NCBI GenBank assembly: GCA_013002175.1 | Contig: JABDKP010000021.1 | Span: forward strand, 1 to 44,469 | Direction: 5' to 3' | Source of the DNA: Ilumatobacter sp. | Lineage (GTDB): Bacteria > Actinomycetota > Acidimicrobiia > Acidimicrobiales > Ilumatobacteraceae | Length of the DNA: 44,469 bases | Shown: positions 24,662 to 32,064 of the stretch, piece after piece | How the letters are laid out: each line of letters starts with the position of its first letter | How positions within the stretch are numbered: the stretch's first letter is position 1 | Position numbers and translations under genes: made by a program | The notes under the pieces: generated by a model | The model's database searches: none | Told to the model about the DNA's origin: nothing | What the model saw: only the letters and a program-made list of their open reading frames with translations

Positions 24662-24751
24662 CCAGACGCCGTCGCGGCTGCCGGGGCACGACTTGAGTGA
24701 CGGTCGGCGATGGGTGATGATGGAGCCAGGACGAACGAGGAGGTCGACGTC

Positions 24752-25285
24752 ATGGTGCCGGTGCAGATCCTCGGTGTGTACCTCGACCCGAACTCGGGGT
24801 CGTCGATCGTGCTGCTCGGCGAGCCGAGCGACGTCACCCGCGTCCTGCCGATCTTCATCGGCCCCGCCGAGGCGCAGGCAATCGCGATCGGCATCGCCGA
24901 GGTGGAGATGCCCCGTCCCGGCACCCACGACCTGATGGTCGAGATCATCAACCGGTGGCACGCCCGCCTCGTCGAGGTGGACGTGACCGAGTTGCGCGAC
25001 GGGACGTTCTTCGCGGAGCTCGAGCTGGCGACGGCCGACGGCACCCAGCGCGTGTCCTCCCGTCCGAGCGACGGCATCGCACTGGCGGTGCGGGTCGGGG
25101 CGCCGATCATGGTCGCACAGCGGGTGCTGGACACCGCAGCCGTGGGCGTCGAACGGGGCGACGACGAGCCGTTCGACGCGGCGCAGATCGAAGCGATCGT
25201 CGCCGAGTTCCAGGATTTTCTGGCGACTGCGGAACCAGAGGACTTCGGCGCGCCTGGCGGCCCGCCGGCCGAGGAGACCCCCTGA
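24752..25285 (+). CDS. bifunctional nuclease family protein (DUF151)
   Basis: 177 residues. The DUF151 core spans about 1-130: VPVQILGVYLDPNSGSSIVLL, LPIFIGPAEAQAIAIG, RPSDGIALAVRVGAPI. Plant and bacterial members have been described as having RNase/DNase activity, which is not certain here. ATG 24752 is chosen because GAGGAGG lies 8 nt upstream. No DosR-type box was found directly in front; it may be read through from the CBS gene. An acidic C-terminal tail of about 40 residues follows the domain. It converges with the small minus-strand gene, with only 6 nt between the stops. Confidence 0.88.
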   Translation: MVPVQILGVYLDPNSGSSIVLLGEPSDVTRVLPIFIGPAEAQAIAIGIAEVEMPRPGTHDLMVEIINRWHARLVEVDVTELRDGTFFAELELATADGTQRVSSRPSDGIALAVRVGAPIMVAQRVLDTAAVGVERGDDEPFDAAQIEAIVAEFQDFLATAEPEDFGAPGGPPAEETP

Positions 25286-25291
25286 GCGCGA

Positions 25292-25462
25292 TCAGTCCCG
25301 GTCGTCGTCGTCCAGCGCGACCTCGCGCCGCTGGTCGATGACGTCGGGCACGGGGTCCTCGAACGACGCGTCCAGCTCGTCCGGCAACGTGTCATCGACG
25401 TCTGTCTCGTCGATCACCCGCTCGGCGTCGGGGTCGGTACGTGGTTGTCCACCGGTGGCCAT
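25292..25462 (-). CDS. small acidic protein of unknown function (56 aa)
   Basis: 56 residues, about a third Asp/Glu, no Cys, no membrane segment; probably disordered. No family is recognised. Evidence that it is real: a perfect palindromic DosR-type box (25498-25511) and a CAACAT -10 place the predicted transcription start exactly on its ATG, as for other members of the island. No ribosome site is present, which fits a leaderless mRNA. Confidence 0.65.
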   Translation of the reverse strand: MATGGQPRTDPDAERVIDETDVDDTLPDELDASFEDPVPDVIDQRREVALDDDDRD

Positions 25463-25468
25463 GGCTCG

Positions 25469-25511
25469 ATGTTGCCGCGTCTGCGGCCGTGTCACAAGGG
25501 TCGAACGACCC
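25469..25511 (-). promoter_or_regulatory. DosR-type box (perfect palindrome) for the small acidic protein
   Basis: Box GGGTCGAACGACCC at 25498-25511; -10 CAACAT; predicted start at 25462, the ATG. Confidence 0.74.
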
Positions 25512-25528
25512 GCGACACGTCACTGGCG

Positions 25529-25801
25529 TCAGGCGTCGACGACGCGGCTCTGGACCTGGCGCTCCTCGATCATGCTCCACGCATCGTCTGCCAGGCGGTT
25601 CGCGAGGTTGTGCAGCGCGCGGGCCGCAGCCAACTCCTCGCCGACCTGGGGCAGCGACGGATCGGTCGGGTTTCGACGAGAGCGGCCGTGTCCGGAGAGC
25701 GAACGGTCACCCGCGTCGAGGTGGACGACCATGTCGCAGTGGTCTTCGTCTTCACGGGTCTCGAAGACCAGTTTCCAAGGGTGCAGTGACAGATTTTCCA
25801 T
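25529..25801 (-). CDS. DUF1876 protein, Rv1738-like
   Basis: 90 residues. The pattern GHGRSRRNPTDPSLPQVGEELAAARALHNLANRL matches the DUF1876 family, in which M. tuberculosis Rv1738 (a DosR-regulon protein of similar length) has [22 protein letters not shown] in the same place. Rv1738 has been reported to resemble ribosome hibernation factors in fold, so a role in ribosome silencing or dormancy is plausible but unproven. The box at 25837 and the GACAGT -10 predict a start on the ATG (leaderless). No strong ribosome site is visible. Confidence 0.85.
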   Translation of the reverse strand: MENLSLHPWKLVFETREDEDHCDMVVHLDAGDRSLSGHGRSRRNPTDPSLPQVGEELAAARALHNLANRLADDAWSMIEERQVQSRVVDA

Positions 25802-25807
25802 GAGCCA

Positions 25808-25850
25808 ACTGTCGCGCGTTGTGCAGCGAACAGACAGGGCCGAATGTCAC
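25808..25850 (-). promoter_or_regulatory. DosR-type box and -10 for the DUF1876 gene
   Basis: Box GGGCCGAATGTCAC at 25837-25850 (right half weak), overlapping the stop codon of DHODH-like 2; -10 GACAGT; predicted start at 25801, the ATG. Confidence 0.65.
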
Positions 25851-26890
25851 GGTCCGTGTCGACGGGACAGCCCGATCGAGGTCGCGCCCCGAAATGTGCT
25901 GGTGTAGCTGGCGAGGTTGCCGATGTAGTTCGCCCGTTCGTACGCGGTCGGATCGGCCGCACCGCTGCTCGACACCGCCCCGCGCATTTCACTCACCGCG
26001 TGATAGTCGTGGGCCGTCATCCAGTGACGCAGCTGCGCCTCGATGGTGGCGACGTGGCCCGGGCCGTGCTGCAGCAACGCCGACGTCGTCATCACGACAT
26101 CGGCGCCGGCGAGAACGAGCTTCGCGGCGTCGAACCCGGAGTGCACGCCACTGGAACATGCGATCGACATCGTGAGGTACTCGCGCAGGATGCCGGCCCA
26201 CCGCAACGGGAGCCGCACCTCGTCGGGCGTGCTGAGGGCGAGTCGCGGGACGACGTCGAGGGTCTCCAGGTCGAGGTCGGGCAGGTAGAAGCGGTTGAAC
26301 ATCACCACCCCGCCGGCGCCCGCCTGTTGCAGACCGACCACGAACGAGGCCAGCGACGAGTAGCTCGGCGAGATCTTGACCGCGACCGGGATGTCCACCT
26401 CGCCCGCGAGCACCGCGACGAGTTCGAGGTGCTCGGATTCCAGCGACGAGCCCGAGACATGCGGATCGGCGGCCACCGAGTACAGGTTGAGCTCGATCGC
26501 GTCGGCGCCGGCGTCCTCGAGCACCTGCGCGTAGCGCAGCCACCCGCCGATGTTCGTCCCGTTGAGGCTGGCGATCACCGGGATGTCGACGCGATGCTTG
26601 ACCCGCCCGATGTGGTCGACGTACGAGTCGACGATGTCGTCGTGCACACCCACCTCGGGGAGCAACGAGGTCGCTTCGCCGAAGCTGTCGTTGTGGAGCG
26701 TGTACAGCCGCTCGATCTCGCCCGTCTCGTGCTCGATCTGTTCCTCGAACAGCGACGGCAGGACGACCGCACCCACGCCGGCCTGTTCGAGTTCGACGAT
26801 CCGGTCGAGGTCGCCCGTCAGCGGGCCGGCGGACGCCACGATCGGCGAACGCAGGCGGAGCCCGAGGTAGTCGGTGTGCAGGTCGGTCAT
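25847..26890 (-). CDS. dihydroorotate dehydrogenase-like flavoprotein, paralogue 2, coupled to PFOR
   Basis: 347 residues, closely similar over its whole length to the protein at 12175. FMN-site segments are conserved (SPIVASAGPLTGD, VIASLNGTN, AVKISPS, GVHSGFDAAKLVLAGAD). The class-1 catalytic Cys loop is again replaced (ELNLYSVAADP). Its start overlaps the PFOR stop (ATGA), so the two are made together. This suggests electron exchange with PFOR or ferredoxin rather than pyrimidine synthesis. No PyrK-like subunit is nearby. A C-terminal tail of about 20 residues is absent from paralogue 1. Confidence 0.85.
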   Translation of the reverse strand: MTDLHTDYLGLRLRSPIVASAGPLTGDLDRIVELEQAGVGAVVLPSLFEEQIEHETGEIERLYTLHNDSFGEATSLLPEVGVHDDIVDSYVDHIGRVKHRVDIPVIASLNGTNIGGWLRYAQVLEDAGADAIELNLYSVAADPHVSGSSLESEHLELVAVLAGEVDIPVAVKISPSYSSLASFVVGLQQAGAGGVVMFNRFYLPDLDLETLDVVPRLALSTPDEVRLPLRWAGILREYLTMSIACSSGVHSGFDAAKLVLAGADVVMTTSALLQHGPGHVATIEAQLRHWMTAHDYHAVSEMRGAVSSSGAADPTAYERANYIGNLASYTSTFRGATSIGLSRRHGP

Positions 26891-29800
26891 GGTGCGTCCT
26901 CCGGTCCGCGGGCGACTTCGACGACGACCTCATCGGCGGCGCGCACGTGGGGCACGGATCGCTCGACGGCGCTGAGCTGCTCGTAGAACCGCCACCGTTC
27001 ATCGATGCCCGCCTGGGCGAGGTCGAGGAGGTGATCGGACCGTGCCGGGTCGGAACGCGCCAGCATCGCGTAGCGGGCCTCGTCGAGGGCGAAGTCCCGC
27101 AGCGGGATGCTCGGGGCGGCGGAGTCGAGCTGGAACGGCTGCTCGTGTTCGTCGACCGACGGCCGGTAGCGGTAGAGCGGCCAGTACCCGGACTTCACCG
27201 CGTCCTTCTGGTGTGCCATCGATGTCGTCATGTCGATGCCGTGCGCGATGCACGTCGAATACGCGATCACGAGGGACGGTCCGTCCCAGGCATCCGCCTC
27301 CTGCAACGCCTTGACGGTCTGGATCTCGCTGCCGCCGAGCGCGATCTGGGCGACGTACACGTCGCCGTAGCGGCGCGCCACGGCCCCGAGGTCCTTCTTC
27401 GCGGTCGCCTTGCCCGCCGCCGCGAACTTCGCCACGGCGCCGAGCGGGGTGGCCTTCGAGGCCTGCCCCCCGGTGTTCGAGTACACCTCGGTGTCGAGGA
27501 CGAGCAGGTTGACGTTGCGGCCGCTCGACAGCACGTGGTCGACGCCGCCGTAGCCGATGTCGTAGGCCCACCCGTCGCCGCCGATGATCCAGGTACTGGT
27601 GCGGACGAGTTCGTCGGCGATCGACTCCAACCGGCGCGCGCTCGGGTCGTCGATGTCGGCGAGGGCCGCCCGCAGCTGCTCGACCCGCTGACGTTGCAGG
27701 ACGATGCCGGCTTCGGTGGGCGCCGGGTTCGCCAACAGTTCCGCCGTGATGTCGGAGCCGAGCCGGTCGGCCAGTTCGCCGACGAGGCGGCGGGCCTCAC
27801 GTTGGTGCTGCTCGACCCCGAGCCGGAGTCCCAGGCCGAACTCGGCGTTGTCCTCGAACAGCGAATTCGACCACGCCGGACCGTGGCCGTCGGCGTTCGC
27901 CGCCCAGGGCGTCGTCGGCAGGTTGCCGCCGTAGATCGACGAACAGCCGGTCGCGTTCGCCACCACGAGCCGGTCGCCGAACAACTGTGTGAGGAGCTTC
28001 AGGTACGGCGTCTCGCCGCATCCCGAGCATGCGCCGGAGAACTCGAACAGCGGCTCGAGCAGCTGAGAGTTCTTCACCGAATCGTGGGTCACGAGGGACC
28101 GGTCGAGCTCGGCGATCGCGAGGAAGAAGTCCCACCGCTCGCGCTCGGCGGCTCGATGCGCGTCCGCGTCCAGCATGTTGATCGACTTGCGCTTGACCTG
28201 GGTCTTGTCCTTCGCCGGGCAGACCTCGACACAGATCCCACACCCGGTGCAGTCGTCCGGTGCGACCTGGATCGTCAGCTGATGATCGTCGAGCTCGCGT
28301 GAGCGGAACGGCTTCGACTTGAAGTCGCCGGGTGCGCCGGCGAGGGCGTCGAGCGGGAACGCCTTCATCCGGATCGCGGCGTGCGGGCAGACGATCGCAC
28401 ACTTGCCGCAGTCGATGCACAGGTCGGGTTCCCAGACCGGAAGCTCGGCGGCGAGCTTGCGCTTCTCGATACGCGTGGTGCCGACCGGGAAGGTGCCGTC
28501 GACCGGCATCGCAGACACGGGCAGGAGGTCCCCTCTGCCGGCGATCATCGTGGACGTCACGCGTTCGACGAAACCCGCCTGCGTCGCGGCGGTCGCCGCG
28601 GCGAGTCCGTCGCCGTCCGGAAGGGCGTCGGCCGGGACGGTGACCCGCTGGAGTCCGGTGCGTGCCCGTTCGGCGGCGGCCTGATTGCGCTCGACGACCT
28701 GCGGCCCCCGCCGGCCGTATGCCTCGACGATCGACTGGTTGACCGCATCGTGCGCGGCGTCGGCGTCCATCACGTCGATCAGGGCGAACAGGCACGGCTG
28801 CATCACCGTGTTGATGCGCCCGGGAAGCCCGACTTCCCGCGCGATCTTCGCCGCGTCGATCGTGAAGACGCGCAGCTCACGTTCGACGATCTGGCGGCGG
28901 ATCGTCGACGGGAGATGGTCCCACACCTCGTCCGCCGGGTATGGCGCGTTGAGCAGCAACGTGCCGCCGCGTCGCGCCGTTTCGAGCACGTCGAAGCGGT
29001 CGAGCAGGCCGAACTGGTGACACGCGACGAGGTCGGCGTCCTGCACGAGGTACGTCGAACGGATCGGCTCCGGCCCGAAGCGCAGATGGGACACGGTCAT
29101 CGAACCGGACTTCTTCGAGTCGTACACGAAGTAGCCCTGCGCGTGGAGGCCCGGTTGCGCACCGATGATCTTGACCGACGCCTTGTTCGCGCCGACCGTG
29201 CCGTCGCTGCCCAGTGCATAGAGCACGGCTGTCCGCGCCGCTGTGTGGACGCGGAACGACTCGTCGATGTCGAGGCTCAGGCCGGTGACGTCGTCGGTGA
29301 TGCCGACGGTGAACCGCGGCCGCGGGTCGTCGCGCACGAGTTCCTCGAGTACGCCGCGGGCCATCGCCGGCGTGAACTCCTTGGACCCCAGGCCGTACCG
29401 CCCGCCGATCACTCGGATCGGACGACCGGCGAGCACGCTGACCACGTCCTGGTGCAGAGGTTCCCCGACGGCACCCGGCTCCTTCGTGCGGTCGAGCACG
29501 GCGATCGAGCGCACGGTCGACGGCAGCGCATCGAGCAGCGAGTCGACGGGAAACGGCCGGAAGAGGCGCAGCGTCAACAGGCCGACGCGCTCACCGGCGG
29601 CGACGAGCTGCGCGACCGCCTCACCCGCAGCGCCCGATCCGGAGCCCATCATCACGATCACCCGCTCGGCGTCGGCGGCGCCCTCGTAGTCGACCAGGCC
29701 GTAGTGTCGTCCGGTGCGCTGCGCGAGCTGCGCGAACAGGCTGCTCACCGCGTGGGGCACCTCGTCGTGGAACGGGTTGGCGGCCTCCCGACTCTGGAAG

Positions 29801-30468
29801 AACACGTCGGGGTTCTGCGCCGTCCCGCGCACGACCGGTGCACTCGGGCGTAGCCGGCGCAGCTTGTGGGCCCGCACATCCTCCTCGCTCACCAGTGCAC
29901 GCAGTGTCCCGGCCTCGAGCGGCTGAATGCTGTTGACCTCGTGGGACGTGCGGAAGCCGTCGAAGAAATGGAGGAACGGGACACGCGTCCGCAACGTCGC
30001 CGCATGCGCCACCGCGGCGAAGTCCTGCGCTTCCTGGACCGAGCTCGCACACAGCATCGCGAAGCCGGTCGTCCGGGCCGCCATCACGTCGCTGTGGTCA
30101 CCGAAGATCGACAGCGCATGAGTCGCGACCGACCGGGCCGCGACGTGGATGACCGCCGGGGTCAGTTCCCCGGCGATCTTGAACATGTTCGGCAGCATCA
30201 GCAACAGCCCCTGCGACGCCGTGAACGTGGTGGCCAGCGCGCCGGCCTGCAGGGCGCCGTGCAGCGCGCCGGCCGCACCCGCCTCCGATTGCATCTCGAT
30301 CACCTCGGGCACCGCGCCCCACATGTTCTCGCGGTGCGCAGCCGCCCACGCGTCGGCGTGCTCGCCCATCGGCGAGGCGGGCGTGATCGGGTAGATCGCC
30401 ACGAGGTCGGAGAGTTGGTAGGCGACAGCGGCCGCCGCCTCGTTTCCGTCGATCACGGCTGCAGTCAT
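26887..30468 (-). CDS. nifJ: pyruvate:ferredoxin (flavodoxin) oxidoreductase, single-chain
   Basis: A complete 1193-residue homodimer-type PFOR that oxidises pyruvate + CoA to acetyl-CoA + CO2 and reduces ferredoxin or flavodoxin. Order: pyruvate-binding domain (YPITPASPMGEHADAW near 27), CoA/transketolase-like domains, two [4Fe-4S] motifs (CIDCGKCAIVCP near 690 and CTGCGICVEVCP near 740), a third-cluster segment CSGCGETPY near 812, and the TPP domain GDGWAYDIGYGG near 966 with SNTGGQASKATPLG. ATG 30468 is chosen because it matches the family N-terminus and the transcription start predicted from the box. The enzyme is oxygen-sensitive in most organisms, which fits low-oxygen control. Confidence 0.96.
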   Translation of the reverse strand: MTAAVIDGNEAAAAVAYQLSDLVAIYPITPASPMGEHADAWAAAHRENMWGAVPEVIEMQSEAGAAGALHGALQAGALATTFTASQGLLLMLPNMFKIAGELTPAVIHVAARSVATHALSIFGDHSDVMAARTTGFAMLCASSVQEAQDFAAVAHAATLRTRVPFLHFFDGFRTSHEVNSIQPLEAGTLRALVSEEDVRAHKLRRLRPSAPVVRGTAQNPDVFFQSREAANPFHDEVPHAVSSLFAQLAQRTGRHYGLVDYEGAADAERVIVMMGSGSGAAGEAVAQLVAAGERVGLLTLRLFRPFPVDSLLDALPSTVRSIAVLDRTKEPGAVGEPLHQDVVSVLAGRPIRVIGGRYGLGSKEFTPAMARGVLEELVRDDPRPRFTVGITDDVTGLSLDIDESFRVHTAARTAVLYALGSDGTVGANKASVKIIGAQPGLHAQGYFVYDSKKSGSMTVSHLRFGPEPIRSTYLVQDADLVACHQFGLLDRFDVLETARRGGTLLLNAPYPADEVWDHLPSTIRRQIVERELRVFTIDAAKIAREVGLPGRINTVMQPCLFALIDVMDADAAHDAVNQSIVEAYGRRGPQVVERNQAAAERARTGLQRVTVPADALPDGDGLAAATAATQAGFVERVTSTMIAGRGDLLPVSAMPVDGTFPVGTTRIEKRKLAAELPVWEPDLCIDCGKCAIVCPHAAIRMKAFPLDALAGAPGDFKSKPFRSRELDDHQLTIQVAPDDCTGCGICVEVCPAKDKTQVKRKSINMLDADAHRAAERERWDFFLAIAELDRSLVTHDSVKNSQLLEPLFEFSGACSGCGETPYLKLLTQLFGDRLVVANATGCSSIYGGNLPTTPWAANADGHGPAWSNSLFEDNAEFGLGLRLGVEQHQREARRLVGELADRLGSDITAELLANPAPTEAGIVLQRQRVEQLRAALADIDDPSARRLESIADELVRTSTWIIGGDGWAYDIGYGGVDHVLSSGRNVNLLVLDTEVYSNTGGQASKATPLGAVAKFAAAGKATAKKDLGAVARRYGDVYVAQIALGGSEIQTVKALQEADAWDGPSLVIAYSTCIAHGIDMTTSMAHQKDAVKSGYWPLYRYRPSVDEHEQPFQLDSAAPSIPLRDFALDEARYAMLARSDPARSDHLLDLAQAGIDERWRFYEQLSAVERSVPHVRAADEVVVEVARGPEDAP

Positions 30469-30474
30469 CACCTG

Positions 30475-30518
30475 ATGATGGGCATGGGCGACGCCGGCTG
30501 ACGATGGCCCAAAGTCCC
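30475..30518 (-). promoter_or_regulatory. DosR-type box and -10 for the PFOR operon
   Basis: Box TGGCCCAAAGTCCC at 30505-30518; -10 CATCAT; predicted start 30468-30469, at the ATG. Confidence 0.7.
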
Positions 30519-30539
30519 GACTTCGGAAACCGCCAGGCG

Positions 30540-30583
30540 GGGACCTTGTGCCCTGTCGGCGCCGCCGCCTCGTCGGGCACGAT
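30540..30583 (+). promoter_or_regulatory. DosR-type box and -10 for the gene at 30590
   Basis: Box GGGACCTTGTGCCC at 30540-30553; -10 CACGAT at 30578-30583; predicted start 30589-30590. Divergent from the PFOR box, 35 bp apart. Confidence 0.7.
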
Positions 30584-30589
30584 GCCGAC

Positions 30590-30979
30590 ATGGCTCATGC
30601 TCCTGACACCTCGGCCGGATTGGCGGTCCCCGACGCGATCGCAGCACAGCTCGCGTACCACACCCGGATGGCCGCCGTCTTCGCGGTCGCGGGCGACACC
30701 GCAGAGAGCGCGTCCGAGGCGGTGTTGGCATGGGCGATGTTGGCGACGTCGTGGGACGGCGCGGCGAACGCGGCGTCGACGGCGGCGGCCGAGCTCGTCG
30801 ACCAGGATCAGGCGTCGACGTCGCCGCTGCATCGCGATACAGCACGAGCCCGGGCCGAGGCGCTGGCCCTGGAACTGCAGGCCCACTACGTCAGCGTCGG
30901 CTTGCGCGCCGAGGCGGAGTTGTACGAGTCGATCGCGGAACGGCTGAACGACACGGTGGCGACGCTGGTCAACGACTGA
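30590..30979 (+). CDS. uncharacterised all-helical protein (129 aa)
   Basis: 129 residues, Ala-rich and predicted by eye to be almost entirely helical, with no membrane segment, Cys or known motif. No family is recognised. It is the right-most gene with a DosR-type box, divergent from PFOR. The ATG falls on the predicted transcription start and has no ribosome site, so it is probably leaderless. This arrangement supports it as a true gene and regulon member. Confidence 0.65.
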   Translation: MAHAPDTSAGLAVPDAIAAQLAYHTRMAAVFAVAGDTAESASEAVLAWAMLATSWDGAANAASTAAAELVDQDQASTSPLHRDTARARAEALALELQAHYVSVGLRAEAELYESIAERLNDTVATLVND

Positions 30980-31110
30980 CTGCACGAAGTGCCGAGCGCG
31001 CCGGGCTCGCCGTGGCAGTTCACCGCGCAGTTCGACACGAAACGGGCCCATTTCCGGCCAATTCGTTCAGCATTGTTGCAATCGGATGTGCGGAACGTTG
31101 AAATGGTGGG

Positions 31111-31746
31111 ATGGCACATCTGAAGAAGGTCGACCACATCACGTACGCGTGTGAGCAGGGCTCGATCGAGAAGTGGGCGTGGTTCCACATCGAGGTCGAG
31201 GGCGGCACGCTGATCAACCGCATCGACGACGTCCGCCCCGACGACCCCGATTCCTCGATGAAGATCTGGTGCATCGATTTCGGCGAGTTCGGCGTCGCGC
31301 TGATCGAGGGCATCGACCGCGCCAAGAAGTCACAGGTGACCAAGTTCGTCGACCGCCACGGCGACCACTCGTGCCAGCACATCGCCTACGACACGCACGA
31401 CCTCGACAAGTTCGTCGATCATCTCAAGTCGAAGGGCGGCACCCCGCGTGGCGAGATCCTCGTCCGCAACGACGGCTTCGGCGTGCTGAAGCAGATGTTC
31501 GCCCGCGGCTACGCCGAGGGCGACGCGGCCGAGACGAGCTTCCCCGAGTACTGCCAGCGGCCCCGTGTCGGCGACAGCGACGAGGAAGTCGCGATCACGT
31601 TCGCAGAGGAGACCGGCAAGGGCTTCTACGACCAGATCGAGGATGCCGTCGCGGCCGGCGACGAGGCGCCGTTCTTCGACTTCGACGCCATGCCGGTGGA
31701 CTGGGAGGTCCCGCCGCCGGCACCCCGCGCGGGTTTCGTCGCCTGA
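31111..31746 (+). CDS. VOC-superfamily dioxygenase-like protein (HPPD-related)
   Basis: 211 residues. The first two thirds form a vicinal-oxygen-chelate fold resembling half of 4-hydroxyphenylpyruvate dioxygenase: KKVDHITYA carries a first metal His, SCQHIAYDTHDLDKFVDHL the second, and SFPEYCQRP the Glu. All three metal ligands (H, H, E) appear present, so an iron-dependent oxygenase is possible, although it is much shorter than HPPD (about 350-380). GGTGGG lies just before the ATG. No DosR-type box is upstream, and this is where the regulon island appears to end. It converges with the polysaccharide operon. Confidence 0.78.
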   Translation: MAHLKKVDHITYACEQGSIEKWAWFHIEVEGGTLINRIDDVRPDDPDSSMKIWCIDFGEFGVALIEGIDRAKKSQVTKFVDRHGDHSCQHIAYDTHDLDKFVDHLKSKGGTPRGEILVRNDGFGVLKQMFARGYAEGDAAETSFPEYCQRPRVGDSDEEVAITFAEETGKGFYDQIEDAVAAGDEAPFFDFDAMPVDWEVPPPAPRAGFVA

Positions 31747-31770
31747 CGTCGCCCGGCGCTCGGACAGCCA

Positions 31771-32064
31771 TCAGCGAAGGCGGCGTTCGGCTTCGATCTG
31801 TTCGAGGCGCGCCATCGCCCGCTGGAGTTCGGCACGGAGATCGGCAAGCGTCGTGTCCGGGGCCTCGCGTTCGGCGGTCTCCAACCTGCGCCGGAGTTCC
31901 CAGTTGTCGCGGGCGAGCCGGGCAACTTCGGCGAGTACATGCGCGACGTAGGTCCGCACCTGCTCCTGGTCGAACCCCCGCGAGACGACGGTGAACTCGT
32001 GCGCGGGGATCATCGTGCCGCTCACCTCGCCGGGCTCCGGCGGACCAACCGACGGAGCAGTCAC
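31771..32064 (-). CDS. DivIVA-like coiled-coil protein
   Basis: 97 residues. After a Pro-rich start, IPAHEFTVVSRGFDQEQVRTYVAHVLAEVARL resembles the N-terminal DivIVA lipid-binding/coiled-coil region, and the rest is a continuous coiled coil. The GTG start overlaps the stop of the flippase-fusion gene (GTGA), making it the last gene of the polysaccharide operon. DivIVA-type proteins recruit cell-envelope enzymes to poles or septa. A role in placing the polysaccharide machinery is inferred. An internal ATG at 32013 could also start a shorter form. Confidence 0.72.
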   Translation of the reverse strand: MTAPSVGPPEPGEVSGTMIPAHEFTVVSRGFDQEQVRTYVAHVLAEVARLARDNWELRRRLETAEREAPDTTLADLRAELQRAMARLEQIEAERRLR

